A stretch of DNA of 64,000 nucleotides from Phytophthora colocasiae. Lineage: Eukaryota; Oomycota; Peronosporomycetes; Peronosporales; Peronosporaceae. The DNA is taken from the NCBI GenBank assembly GCA_018806915.1, contig JAGKQI010000054.1, forward strand, positions 806,001-870,000, given 5' to 3'. Within the stretch, counting starts at the first letter, position 1. The number at the start of each line of letters is the position of its first letter. A program made the position numbers and the translations under genes. This document shows positions 44,843 to 53,271 of the stretch, in pieces. The notes below the pieces were generated by a model. That model made no database searches. It was not told where the DNA came from and saw nothing but the letters and a program-made list of their open reading frames with translations.

Positions 44843-45261
44843 TGTATTGATCCAAGAATTAGTAAATAGTCTCTCGTAAATCACAAGTCTTTGGTTTTTC
44901 ATCAATCAGTGGGCATCACGTTTGGCAGGCTTGACAGGCGTAGACGCTGGATGACATGCCATGGAACTTGTCTTTGGTTAAGAACTAATCTCTTTTTGTA
45001 GTTTTTGTTGCACTTCCAGAATTTAAGCAGATGGTAACAAACGCTGCCAACTCGGAAATCGCTGTATCTCTTTGACAAATCTGCCGTGCAAACAGATTGA
45101 GGAAGTCGGGTCGGTCATTATCCAACAGGAAGGTTCGTCTATCAAATTGTAGTAGTCATCTTTTTTGTCTAGAAGATTTTTCTTCTTTTGATTGGTTTTG
45201 ACTCCTTCTGCCAGATAGTGCTACATTCTCCAGTACTAATATCGCCTTTGCTACCCCAAGA
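44843..45261. other. Divergent spacer between family copies 2 and 3
   Basis: About 420 bp between two divergently oriented family members. It contains one copy of a duplicated non-coding segment near 44,876-44,924. Immediately before copy 3 is an in-frame TNIAFATPR stretch homologous to the region just upstream of copy 4's start. No other feature. Confidence 0.45.
44876..44924 (+). repeat. Duplicated non-coding segment, unit 1
   Basis: A ~49-bp stretch containing AGTCTTTGGTTTTTCATCAA and CAGTGGGCATCA recurs near 46,427-46,476 with a few substitutions and small gaps. It lies 5' of copy 2 here but between the 3' ends of copies 3 and 4 at the other site, so it marks the edge of a duplicated block rather than a coding region. 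Confidence 0.5.
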
Positions 45262-46214
45262 ATGTCGCCAGCTATCCCAAGAATGTCGTTATCGTTTGAA
45301 TCCGTGATGGAAGCTCTACTGCTTGTGACGCAAACGTTGGTGACGATGCTTTGCTTGTGGCACTTCGTATCCACGTGTTCCATTCCGCTGCCTCCGGACA
45401 GTGATAATGGCCCAAAAGAGCTCAACAATTTGCTTGTGCCTCCGCGTTATGTGCTGCGTGTGGGGGTGAGCACGGTCTTGTGCTTCCTGTTGAATGACAC
45501 CACTGGAGAGGACAACGAGCTGTACTTAGCAGCGTTGGTTACTAACATTTCAACCAGCTTCTGGTGGTTTTTCAAACTACTGGACTGGAAATACTTGGCA
45601 ATTATTGCATTCGGCTGTATGTGGTGTGGATCGTTGCCAATTTACTTAGCCTCAACCCCGAAAAGTCCTCTTAACCCGCGGCTAAGGTTTGATTACTTTT
45701 CGTGATTCGATCGTCTTCTTCAACGAACAAATTTCGCTGCGTCTCTTCTTCACATGGCTTACTGGTGCTCTGATCTTTGGACTTCTCGACGTGGCTCAGT
45801 ATATCTACGGCAGCATTTTCAGCTACAACATTTACGCTGGAGTGATGGTCGGGATGCTGGTTTTGGCATTGGTGACTTACCGTCATACTGAGGATCTAGT
45901 CGTGTTGTTCATGGCAATTTGGTTTCTTGGTCAGATTATCAGCAGAGAAGATTCATTTGAAGGAGACGACAGCGCCAAGGAAACGCTTGAGAAACTGGTC
46001 CAAGTGGCAAACATCATGTGGTTCGTGTTTTTATTGATGATGACGATGGATTGGGTTCTAGATGCCAAGGCTAACGCGAGGGCGGAGACTCAAGTACATG
46101 TACGTTCAATTGTTGCTCGATAAAATGACACATTGACTAACCTTCCGTTTTTAGTCTCTGCGTAGGATGAATATCAGTAGCGAAGAGGAAGAATCCGGGT
46201 ATGGAACAGTGTGA
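45262..46214 (+). pseudogene. Membrane family (copy 3), one frameshift
   Basis: Plus-strand member, otherwise complete. The first frame runs from ATG 45262 through KLLDWKYLAIIAFGCMWCG and SLPIYLAS. At ~45,685-45,700 the homology moves to the next frame (ITFRDSIVFF, RLFFTWLTGALIFGLLDVAQ, then EDSFEGDDSAKETLEKL). The first frame then stops at 45,703. After the shift, the family intron (46100..46154, donor GTACGT) and terminal exon (46155..46214, ending SGYGTV) are intact. It also lacks the S-F-I-E-R-Y-S-T-E-G-like loop found in copies 2 and 4. Everything but one base is preserved, so the loss is recent, or the frameshift is a sequencing error. The start region has a short duplication (PRMSPAIPRM). 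Confidence 0.7.
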
Positions 46215-46426
46215 AGCTCATTCTTGCTAAAAACGTTGAGTATTAATGAAGTTTAGTTGTACTAGCACTTCCCTAAGATTAATTCAGAGCGGAGTAACAC
46301 GTCAAAATTTGTAGAAGTTCTCGAGGCAGCGAATGGAAGTGACATCCATATCCGTATACCCGACGTTCTTACAGTGAGGAACAAATGGTACTCTGGATAC
46401 AAGCACAAGGTTCCACACAGAATCAA

Positions 46427-46476
46427 CCATCACAAAGTCTTTGGTATTTTTTCCATCAAACAGTGGGCATCATGTA
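46427..46476 (+). repeat. Duplicated non-coding segment, unit 2
   Basis: Partner of the segment near 44,876. Shared blocks are AGTCTTTGGTATTTT and CAGTGGGCATCATG. It lies between the convergent 3' ends of copies 3 and 4. Confidence 0.5.
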
Positions 46477-46494
46477 ACTAGTAGCTCAACCGAT

Positions 46495-47422
46495 TTACAC
46501 TGTTCCGTAGCTGGTATGTTGCTGTTCGGTTCTGAATTCCACACGCACATACTAAGACAACTGTCAGAATGTTTGAATCAACTAGCAACATGTTTGTACG
46601 TACCCTTGATGAATCTCCAGTTATAGTCTCCCGAGCGAGATCAATAAACATCACCAAGGGGACCACGATCCAAATGGCATTTGTCACTTCCAGCAACGTC
46701 TCGATCTTTCCCTGTCCGTCTTTATCGAAAGAGTTTGCTCTGTTGACAAACTGAGCGATGAACCACGTTGCAATTAAAACCACTTCTAGAGTACGAGTCT
46801 GGCTGTAAGTCAAAATTGACACTACCACCATCAACGCCAATACTTGAGTGTAAATTTTGATGTCGAGAATGCTGCCGTGGATATACTGTGCCGCGTCGAG
46901 GAGCCCGAATACAAGAGAGCAAGTGAGCCACCAAAAGTAGGTGCGCACACAAATGTCACCAAAGACGTGGATGCTGATATCCCAAAGAGTACATGCACCA
47001 AGAAAGGTGACAGGTAGTTTCCAGTTAAGGACCAGGTAGAGCAGCAACGAGCTACACCATGCTAAACAGAGCGTGTTTAAAGCCAAGTATCTCCAATTGA
47101 GTAGTACGAAACATATCCAAAGACCAGTGGAAATGCCAGAAACACTTGTTGTCACGTTGAGATAAAATAGTTCGTTGGTCCCTTCGGCGGAGTATCGCTC
47201 GAAAAATCTTGGGTTCACCACGGCACTAACTAGAAATCCCAGAAAAACACTCAGCGAGACTTGTAGAAAATCATTTCGTTGTATGGCTTGGTTGTGGAGC
47301 TCTTGCGAGTCATTTTTGTTAGGCGTCGATGGAGTCGAGTTCAAAAGAGCCCAGAAGGTGTTGGAATACGTCAAAAGTTGCACCACACCTAATGTCATTT
47401 TTTTAGCGGACTCTGACAACAT
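46495..47422 (-). CDS. Multi-pass membrane protein, cluster family (copy 4)
   Basis: Two exons (47422..46604 and 46551..46495) give 291 residues with the same hydrophobic profile as copy 2. Segments include WRYLALNTLCLAWCSSLLLYL, YFWWLTCSLVFGLLDAAQY and IHGSILDIKIYTQV. The family intron is at the same place and phase (after SSR, donor GTACGT; acceptor TTAG), and the terminal exon encodes YVRVEFRTEQQHTSYGTV. Ignoring the splice gives a different, unconserved C-terminus, so the conserved end is good evidence for the intron. The ATG follows the family's AFATPR context; the frame extends further upstream only from a TTG. No signal peptide beyond the first membrane segment. Function unknown. Confidence 0.75.
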
Positions 47423-47676
47423 TCTTGGGGTAGCAAAGGCGATATTGGTGTGGCTAAACAGAGTTGGAGAATGTGGCAAATTGATTCAGGTATTGGCATT
47501 TCACATCTATCTGGCAGAAGGAGTCAAAACCAATCAATCAAGGAAGAAAAATGAGTTGTTTAGAAAATTTAAAACCCAGCTCGCAGACATGGAGAAAGAT
47601 TAGCACTCAACTTGCAGCATGGATAACGATACATTTCTCGTTTTAGTTGCTGTTAACAACAACATCTAGAATGACG

Positions 47677-48382
47677 TTACCGCGTGATTTTTGCTACTTC
47701 CAGCAACTTCTCGAATGTTTCTTTCGCATCTGTATCTCTGTTGATAATTTGACAGAGGAACCACATTGCAACGAAAGCCACAATAGGATCACGAGTCCGG
47801 CCGTAACTCACAAACGCCACCGCCAGCGCCACGACCATCACTCCAGCGTAGATTTTGTAGCTGAAAATGCTGCCATGGACATACTCGAAGAGCCCAAATA
47901 TTAATGCGCCAGTAAGCCACGAGAAGAAGAGACGCACTGAAAACTTCCCAACAGCAAGAAGCACCACATCCCAGAGAGAATTAGTCGCTAAGTGTCGATC
48001 AAGGACGAAATAAACTGGAAAAGATCCACACATGAAGAGCGCGATAGTAGAAACATATCTCCACTTGAGTAGAAAAACCCACATTGGTGTACAAAGGGTG
48101 ACCACGGAAGTTGTCAACATGATAAAAAGTGGCTAGTGTCGGGTCTTTCGACGGGGGTGGCGGGATAAAGCTTCCTGTTGTTGTCTGGATCATGATGCTA
48201 AGAAGGAAGCACCACTCCACGTACGTCCAGACACACAGAGCGTTTCTTGGTGGTACGAGTAGGTTGTAGAGCTGTCGAAATTCATTGTCACAGGCAGGCA
48301 ACGGAGCTGAAAATGCTGTAGACACGAAAATCCAAAGGGTGATGATAAGTATCAACACTTGTAGCACAAGCAGTAACGTCAT
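47677..48382 (-). pseudogene. Membrane family (copy 5), broken
   Basis: Begins MTLLLVLQVLILIITLWIF at ATG 48382 and matches the family to about residue 85. Near 48,117-48,121 the homology switches frame (TLATFYH, then MLTTSVVTLCTPMW). The second part (RLFFSWLTGALIFGLFEYVH, SYGRTRDPIVAFVAMWFL, AKETFEKLLEVAKITR) ends in an early stop. The last membrane segment and the terminal YGTV exon cannot be found. The acidic loop is shortened (INRDTDAKE) compared with copies 2 and 3. Two disabling changes make it a pseudogene. Confidence 0.7.
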
Positions 48383-48562
48383 TTCTTAACGTTCTTGTCA
48401 AATTGAATTGAAGTCTGTTGTATTAATTAGCAAATGGGAAATTTTGATATCTTTACTAGAACTCACAGAGCCATATCCCATCAACCTGGGGGGAAGAAAA
48501 TCGTATCATTAAACTTAAGTGTGTAAGTGGTAATGAGGGATCTACGATACTATCAGAAAACG

Positions 48563-49405
48563 TTAGTACGCCGTCCTCAATATCGCGATCACATTCAGAA
48601 CGCTGTCAAAACTCAGCACCAAACTAATCGCGGGCATCACCATTTTTTCCACTTCCAACAGGTTTTTGAGCGTTTCCTCCGCGTCTCCATCTCCTGTGAG
48701 AGTGCATTCTCCGCTTACAAATGGCACAGGGAACGACGATCCCATGGTCATCGCTATGGGATCACCCGTCCGGCGGAAAGCTATGAAGGACAGCAGCCGT
48801 TTTAGGACCATCACTCGAGTGTAAACGCTGTAGTCGAAAATCCCGCCGTGGAGATATTGAGCCACGTCGAGAAGTTCGAAGACGAGCGCGTAAGTGAGCC
48901 ATATGAAGTAGGTGCGCACTGATAATTCACAGATAACCCCGATGGCAATATCCCGAGATGTATAGAGATGTGGCCGCCGATTGAGGGCCAACCAGAGCGG
49001 CAGCGATCCACACCATACGAAGCAAAGTGCGATAATAGCCAAGTATCTCCAGTTCAACAGTTTAAAAAGTTCCCACAAGATGATTGAGACGCAGGAAACA
49101 AACACTGCCAAGTAGAGGTTGCTCCCTCCAGTGGAGTGTCGATCGATAAATCTGCCAGTGGTTGTCTTGGGGTCCAACATGACGCTAAAGATAAAACACT
49201 GGGCCACGTGTGGCCATAGACGACGGACGTGACTTGAGGGAGGGAGAAAACCGTGGAATTCGTGCAGGGTGCCATCGCACTCAGTCGGGTCCGTGGGTAT
49301 GAGAGCGAATTGGCAGTAGATATACAGCCAAATCTGAGACACAAGTAGTAGATTGTCCAGGTCGTACACCATCGCCATTCTTGGGATAGCCCATGGAAGC
49401 TCCAT
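48563..49405 (-). CDS. Multi-pass membrane protein, cluster family (copy 6)
   Basis: Open frame of 280 residues from ATG 49405 (MELPWAIPRM, matching the family's start context). It carries the signatures LLNWRYLAIIALCFVWCGS, FIWLTYALVFELLDVAQYL and GDGDAEETLKNLLEVEK. The segment before the acidic loop (MGSSFPVPFVSGECTL) diverges from other copies. The frame stops at RTAY, but a possible donor (GTACTA) just before it and an acceptor near 48,500 would join a small exon containing LMGYGSV, the family's C-terminal signature. That junction is not in the usual phase and runs past the usual stop, so the true end is uncertain. The gene may be intact or in early decay. Confidence 0.6.
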   Translation of the reverse strand: MELPWAIPRMAMVYDLDNLLLVSQIWLYIYCQFALIPTDPTECDGTLHEFHGFLPPSSHVRRLWPHVAQCFIFSVMLDPKTTTGRFIDRHSTGGSNLYLAVFVSCVSIILWELFKLLNWRYLAIIALCFVWCGSLPLWLALNRRPHLYTSRDIAIGVICELSVRTYFIWLTYALVFELLDVAQYLHGGIFDYSVYTRVMVLKRLLSFIAFRRTGDPIAMTMGSSFPVPFVSGECTLTGDGDAEETLKNLLEVEKMVMPAISLVLSFDSVLNVIAILRTAY

Positions 49406-49654
49406 TTGAGAAATTGATAGTGATCTGTGCCGTAGGTGTCGAATTGGCAAATGAGAAAGAGTTCCAACAGGACAGACGACTGAGACCGTCTCGAGTTGGT
49501 ATTTTCCATTTTTGATCGGGTTTGAGAAACACGACATGCAGAGACTACTTCCACCGTAGATGCCATCGCTAAGAGAAACACTGTCTTCACTACGTTAGCA
49601 CTATCATATCTCTCAAACGCTCTTCTTTGAGCAAAATAGTACGGACCGTGCTGC

Positions 49655-49820
49655 ATGGTCAGTCACAATAATAATATATCTGAAGAATACTACACACCAA
49701 GTGTACTACTTGACAGAGATAATGTCGTGAACCTCGCGCTGAAGCCATTCCCTGCCGTCGCAGCGTTGCGTCACGTCGGTTCAAGCATTTCCTCGTACCT
49801 GGATGGCTCAGTGTTGATTC
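49655..49820 (+). pseudogene. 5' fragment of ankyrin gene cut by the copia element
   Basis: From ATG 49655 this encodes the N-terminus of an oomycete WL-type ankyrin protein (KPFPAVAALRHVGSSISSYL, then DGSVLI). The typical leader of this family ends just where the retrotransposon begins. The reading frame continues exactly (one target duplication removed) into 55152 on the other side of the element. See the 3' fragment. Confidence 0.75.
49816..49820. repeat. Target-site duplication, left copy
   Basis: GATTC immediately before the 5' LTR. The same five bases follow the 3' LTR. Confidence 0.85.
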
Positions 49821-50039
49821 TGTTGGAATTCAGGTCCATGTACTCCAGGTTGAACTCGTTGCTGAGAACAGGAGTGCAAATCAGACCGGTATGAGAGAGG
49901 AGGCGCGAGACAAGCGGAATACTGGGATACAAATCTGGGAGTAGTGAGAGCTCGTGCCAGGACTCTAAGCGTTTTAATTTAGTTCTCCTTTTTGCGTGTA
50001 ACGAGCAAGTCGTCTTCGGATCAAGAGTGATTCACTAAA
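49821..50039 (+). repeat. 5' LTR of copia element
   Basis: Starts TGTTGGAATTC and ends GATTCACTAAA. Its sequence appears identical to the 3' LTR over all 219 bases. The 5' end has the usual TG, but the 3' end is AAA (or AAG with a one-base ambiguity) rather than CA. Confidence 0.92.
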
Positions 50040-50056
50040 GGGTTCTGAGCCCAACT
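50040..50056 (+). other. Candidate primer-binding site
   Basis: GGGTTCTGAGCCCAACT directly follows the 5' LTR, where the tRNA primer should pair. It resembles the complement of a tRNA anticodon arm, as in the half-tRNA priming known for some copia elements. From memory it is close to initiator Met, with a CTG where ATG would be expected, so tRNA-Leu(CAG) is an alternative. The tRNA identity is a guess. Confidence 0.35.
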
Positions 50057-50094
50057 CACGGACTACTTCTGCAGTGTACTCGGAACGATTCAAG

Positions 50095-53000
50095 ATGGCG
50101 GAGCCGCTCAAGTACAACAATGAGGGCGTTCCCAAGAACTGGGACGGGAAGGACTGGCAGACGTACAAGTGGGCCATGGAGGCGGTTCTGACAGAGAAGA
50201 AGCTGATGCCGATTGCGGACGGTACGATCAAGCGTGAAGACTTGGGTACAGATGATGGCAAGGAGAAGTTCGATGACCAGCAGAATCAAATCCGGCGCAT
50301 GGTGGGTACGTCGGTACCGCCAGATATCTTGCAGCAGATTCGGGACAAGATGACAGGATCGGGAATGTGGGCAGCTTTGATTGACTTGTTCGAGAATAAG
50401 ACAAACAAGACGGTAAAGGTCCACAGTATTCGTCGCCTGGTGAATCAACTTTGGGCTATGAAGTTGTCCCCAGGGAGTGATGCGAATCTGCATTTGTGCA
50501 AGATGTTCAATATTCGAACGGAGTTGGCGACTTTGCAGTACACCGTCAGTGACATTGACATGGTGGAGATGCTGTTGGAGAGTCTTCCCAACCAGGCAGA
50601 GTTCGAAAGCCTGAAGGCATCTGTGCGTTACTCTGCTACGCCAGATGAGTTCACACCCAGAAAAGTCCGTGAAATGATTCGCGCCGCTGCTGCTCGTCAA
50701 ATGGAGTTTCACAGCAGGAACAGTGGAGGTTATCGCGGGGGTAACAAGAACGGAGGCAAGGGAGGTGACAAGGGCAAGAATGAAGGTCAGGACAAGCAAG
50801 AAGACACGAAAGCGTCTAAGAAGGCTAGAAAGTGTTTTGTTTGCGGGAGTACGGAGCATATCAAGCCGAACTGTCCTGTGAAAGCCGAGAAGGATAAGAA
50901 GAAAGCAGAGGCTGATGACGCTGAAGAGAAACGTAAGGCGCGTTCGCATGTGACGATTCTCGTTGGTGGTGGTTCCAGTCCAGAGCCTGAGCATGAAGAG
51001 GATATTCGTGTGGGGGTGGATGTACACGGTGGTCGAGATACCAGTGTACATGAGGGCGAGGACGACACTGCTGATGGAGGATGGTGGTTTTTCGATACTG
51101 CATCGCATGTTCACGTGACGGGGAGACGTTCCTACTTTGCAACTTTCAGTGAAGACATTGATCATGCACGGGGTATTCGTGGACTTACAGATGCACTTCG
51201 AGCTCAAGTAACGGGCGTCGGCACTGTAGTGTTGTCAACACTGGTCAATGGTGTACAGACGGTATTGCGTCTCAATGATGTGTTCTACGTTCCAGGAGCA
51301 GACTGTAGTTTGTTATCGCCTGGCTTAGCTGCTGAACAAGGTCTGGACTTTGACTATGAGCGTGAAACACTGAACTTCTTTATCATGGAAGAAGGTAAAA
51401 CGATAGCAATTGCTACACCGCAAGATGCAACGTGGGGATTCTACGCGTCGGATCTTTCGGACAGTCCAATTGTAAGACCACCAGCTAGAGCAAGATGCAA
51501 TTTCACGATAGCTGAAGGCGTTGGATCACTGACGCTATGGCATGAGCGTTTGGCGCACACGTGCCCACAGTACTTGAAGACTATGGTCGACAAGGGTCTC
51601 GTGCGAGGCATGATGCTGACGCGACGACAACTGAACACGTGTGATGCCTGTCATATCGCGAAGCAGAAGAAGAAACCTCTTCGGAAGAAGCTTGATCGGA
51701 AACTCAAAGAGCCGAATCAAGTGGTGTACGCTGATCTGTTGATCCCAAGCAAGGGAAATGGTACACGATACGAAGCAGTGCTGGTTATTCTGGATGGATA
51801 CTCGCGCTTTGTCACGATCAAGATGCTGACTAGCAAGTCCAGTGATGTGGTGAACAAACATATCGAAGAATATATTATCTGGGCGGAAAGGCAAGCAGGA
51901 AGAGATCGTGGTGGAGGTCAGCAGAGTTCATTCAAGGTCAAGAAGGTGCTGACAGATAAAGGTGGTGAATTCGTGAATGCGGAGATCGATAGCTGGTACG
52001 CTGCTCATGGGATTGAGCATGTGAAGGTCGGACCAAAGAGCTCGCAGCTGAACCTGTGTGAGCGGACACACCAATCTCTCGTCGGTATGATGAAAGCCAT
52101 GATGGTGCAAGCTGGTTTTCCGAGGAACTTGTGGCCTGAAGCATTGCGGAACGCAGCGTACATTAAGAACCGGGTCTTGAACAAGGGAGCTAATGGCATA
52201 CCTTACGAGTTGATGTTCGGGGTGAAGCCGGATCTTCACCACATTCGCAAGTTTGGTGCGCTGGCATACGTGCACATACCGGTAACGCAGGGGAAACGTA
52301 AGCATCACGACAATGCTAAGCTGGGATTTATTGTCGGCTACGCGGAGGACGTCGTGGGATGCAAGGTATACTTTCCTGATGAACGAACGGTCAAGTTCGT
52401 GGCAGATTTGAGAGTATCTGAAGACACTGTGTTTCGTGATCGCCACGACGTGGATGTGGAGGATAGTGACCTAGAGTCATTACACTTCGAGCAAGCTAGC
52501 TTGCTTGCTGAGAATGAAACTGTGAATGTCAGCGATGATTTAAGCAGCGTCGAACCTACCGAAACTTTTGACGAGCCCATGAGTGAACACTCTATGGAGC
52601 TCGAGGGGGGGGACGAAGTGAGTTTCGTGGATGGAGAAGATTACGTAGAGGACGATACTGACCGAGAACTACATCGTCACGTACGCTTTGCAGAGCAACC
52701 GCCGACCAAGGAATTTGATGTCAACACGGAACCTAGCAAGATGACGAATTCACAGAACGTGGAGTTTGCTGAAGCTAGTGATGTGGCGGAAACTAGTGAC
52801 GTAGTTAGTGGCGTTGCTGAAACTAGTGTGGTTGGCAACTGTACGGCTGAAGAAGCTAGTGCAGATCCAGTGGAGGTGAACTTGCCTGTGCCTACTGAAC
52901 CAATTGAGGCACCAAGTGAGCTGGAAGATGCTGAGTGCTCATCGACTGCTGCAAGTGATAGATCCGATGGTGAGGTATATGCCATGGAAGGAATCGATGA

Positions 53001-53271
53001 TGATCAAGTCACAGTGGCGAGTGCTTTCGAACCAGCAAACAGCAGTACTGAATCGGTGAATGGGGAAAGCGTGCAGCCGGAAGTAGTTGACGCTAGCACA
53101 CTAATGCCACCGAGACAGACTGGAAAACGCACTCACCGCAGTGAGACTTCTTCAGAAGCGGAAAGGGTGGAGCATGATGCAGCCAAACCAGATGCAAAAC
53201 GAACTCGGACGGGACTTCGCGAAGCAAGTGAGCGTCGTAAGCCTGGCGAAATTTGGATGATTTCGTGGTGA
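50095..53271 (+). CDS. Copia Gag-protease-integrase polyprotein
   Basis: A 1,058-residue frame from the first ATG after the LTR. Gag-like helices are followed by a CX2CX4HX4C zinc knuckle (CFVCGSTEHIKPNC, ~50,850). The protease active-site region is WFFDTASHVHVTG (~51,090), with DTA in place of the more usual D-S/T-G/A. The GAG-pre-integrase HHCC zinc motif is LWHERLAHTCP through CDACHIAK (~51,535-51,660). The integrase core has YADLL, LTDKGGEF and NLCERTHQSL carrying the D, D and E residues. A long acidic Ser/Glu-rich stretch follows (~52,450-53,100). It ends just where the reverse-transcriptase homology begins in another frame. Confidence 0.9.
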   Translation: MAEPLKYNNEGVPKNWDGKDWQTYKWAMEAVLTEKKLMPIADGTIKREDLGTDDGKEKFDDQQNQIRRMVGTSVPPDILQQIRDKMTGSGMWAALIDLFENKTNKTVKVHSIRRLVNQLWAMKLSPGSDANLHLCKMFNIRTELATLQYTVSDIDMVEMLLESLPNQAEFESLKASVRYSATPDEFTPRKVREMIRAAAARQMEFHSRNSGGYRGGNKNGGKGGDKGKNEGQDKQEDTKASKKARKCFVCGSTEHIKPNCPVKAEKDKKKAEADDAEEKRKARSHVTILVGGGSSPEPEHEEDIRVGVDVHGGRDTSVHEGEDDTADGGWWFFDTASHVHVTGRRSYFATFSEDIDHARGIRGLTDALRAQVTGVGTVVLSTLVNGVQTVLRLNDVFYVPGADCSLLSPGLAAEQGLDFDYERETLNFFIMEEGKTIAIATPQDATWGFYASDLSDSPIVRPPARARCNFTIAEGVGSLTLWHERLAHTCPQYLKTMVDKGLVRGMMLTRRQLNTCDACHIAKQKKKPLRKKLDRKLKEPNQVVYADLLIPSKGNGTRYEAVLVILDGYSRFVTIKMLTSKSSDVVNKHIEEYIIWAERQAGRDRGGGQQSSFKVKKVLTDKGGEFVNAEIDSWYAAHGIEHVKVGPKSSQLNLCERTHQSLVGMMKAMMVQAGFPRNLWPEALRNAAYIKNRVLNKGANGIPYELMFGVKPDLHHIRKFGALAYVHIPVTQGKRKHHDNAKLGFIVGYAEDVVGCKVYFPDERTVKFVADLRVSEDTVFRDRHDVDVEDSDLESLHFEQASLLAENETVNVSDDLSSVEPTETFDEPMSEHSMELEGGDEVSFVDGEDYVEDDTDRELHRHVRFAEQPPTKEFDVNTEPSKMTNSQNVEFAEASDVAETSDVVSGVAETSVVGNCTAEEASADPVEVNLPVPTEPIEAPSELEDAECSSTAASDRSDGEVYAMEGIDDDQVTVASAFEPANSSTESVNGESVQPEVVDASTLMPPRQTGKRTHRSETSSEAERVEHDAAKPDAKRTRTGLREASERRKPGEIWMISW

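Noticed and set aside
49655..49894. 79-residue gene at the 5' edge of the retrotransposon
   Set aside because: Its last 24 codons are LTR sequence. The rest is the N-terminus of the interrupted ankyrin gene.
50056..51207. 383-codon open frame antisense to copia Gag
   Set aside because: It has no homology and is explained by codon bias of the sense polyprotein.
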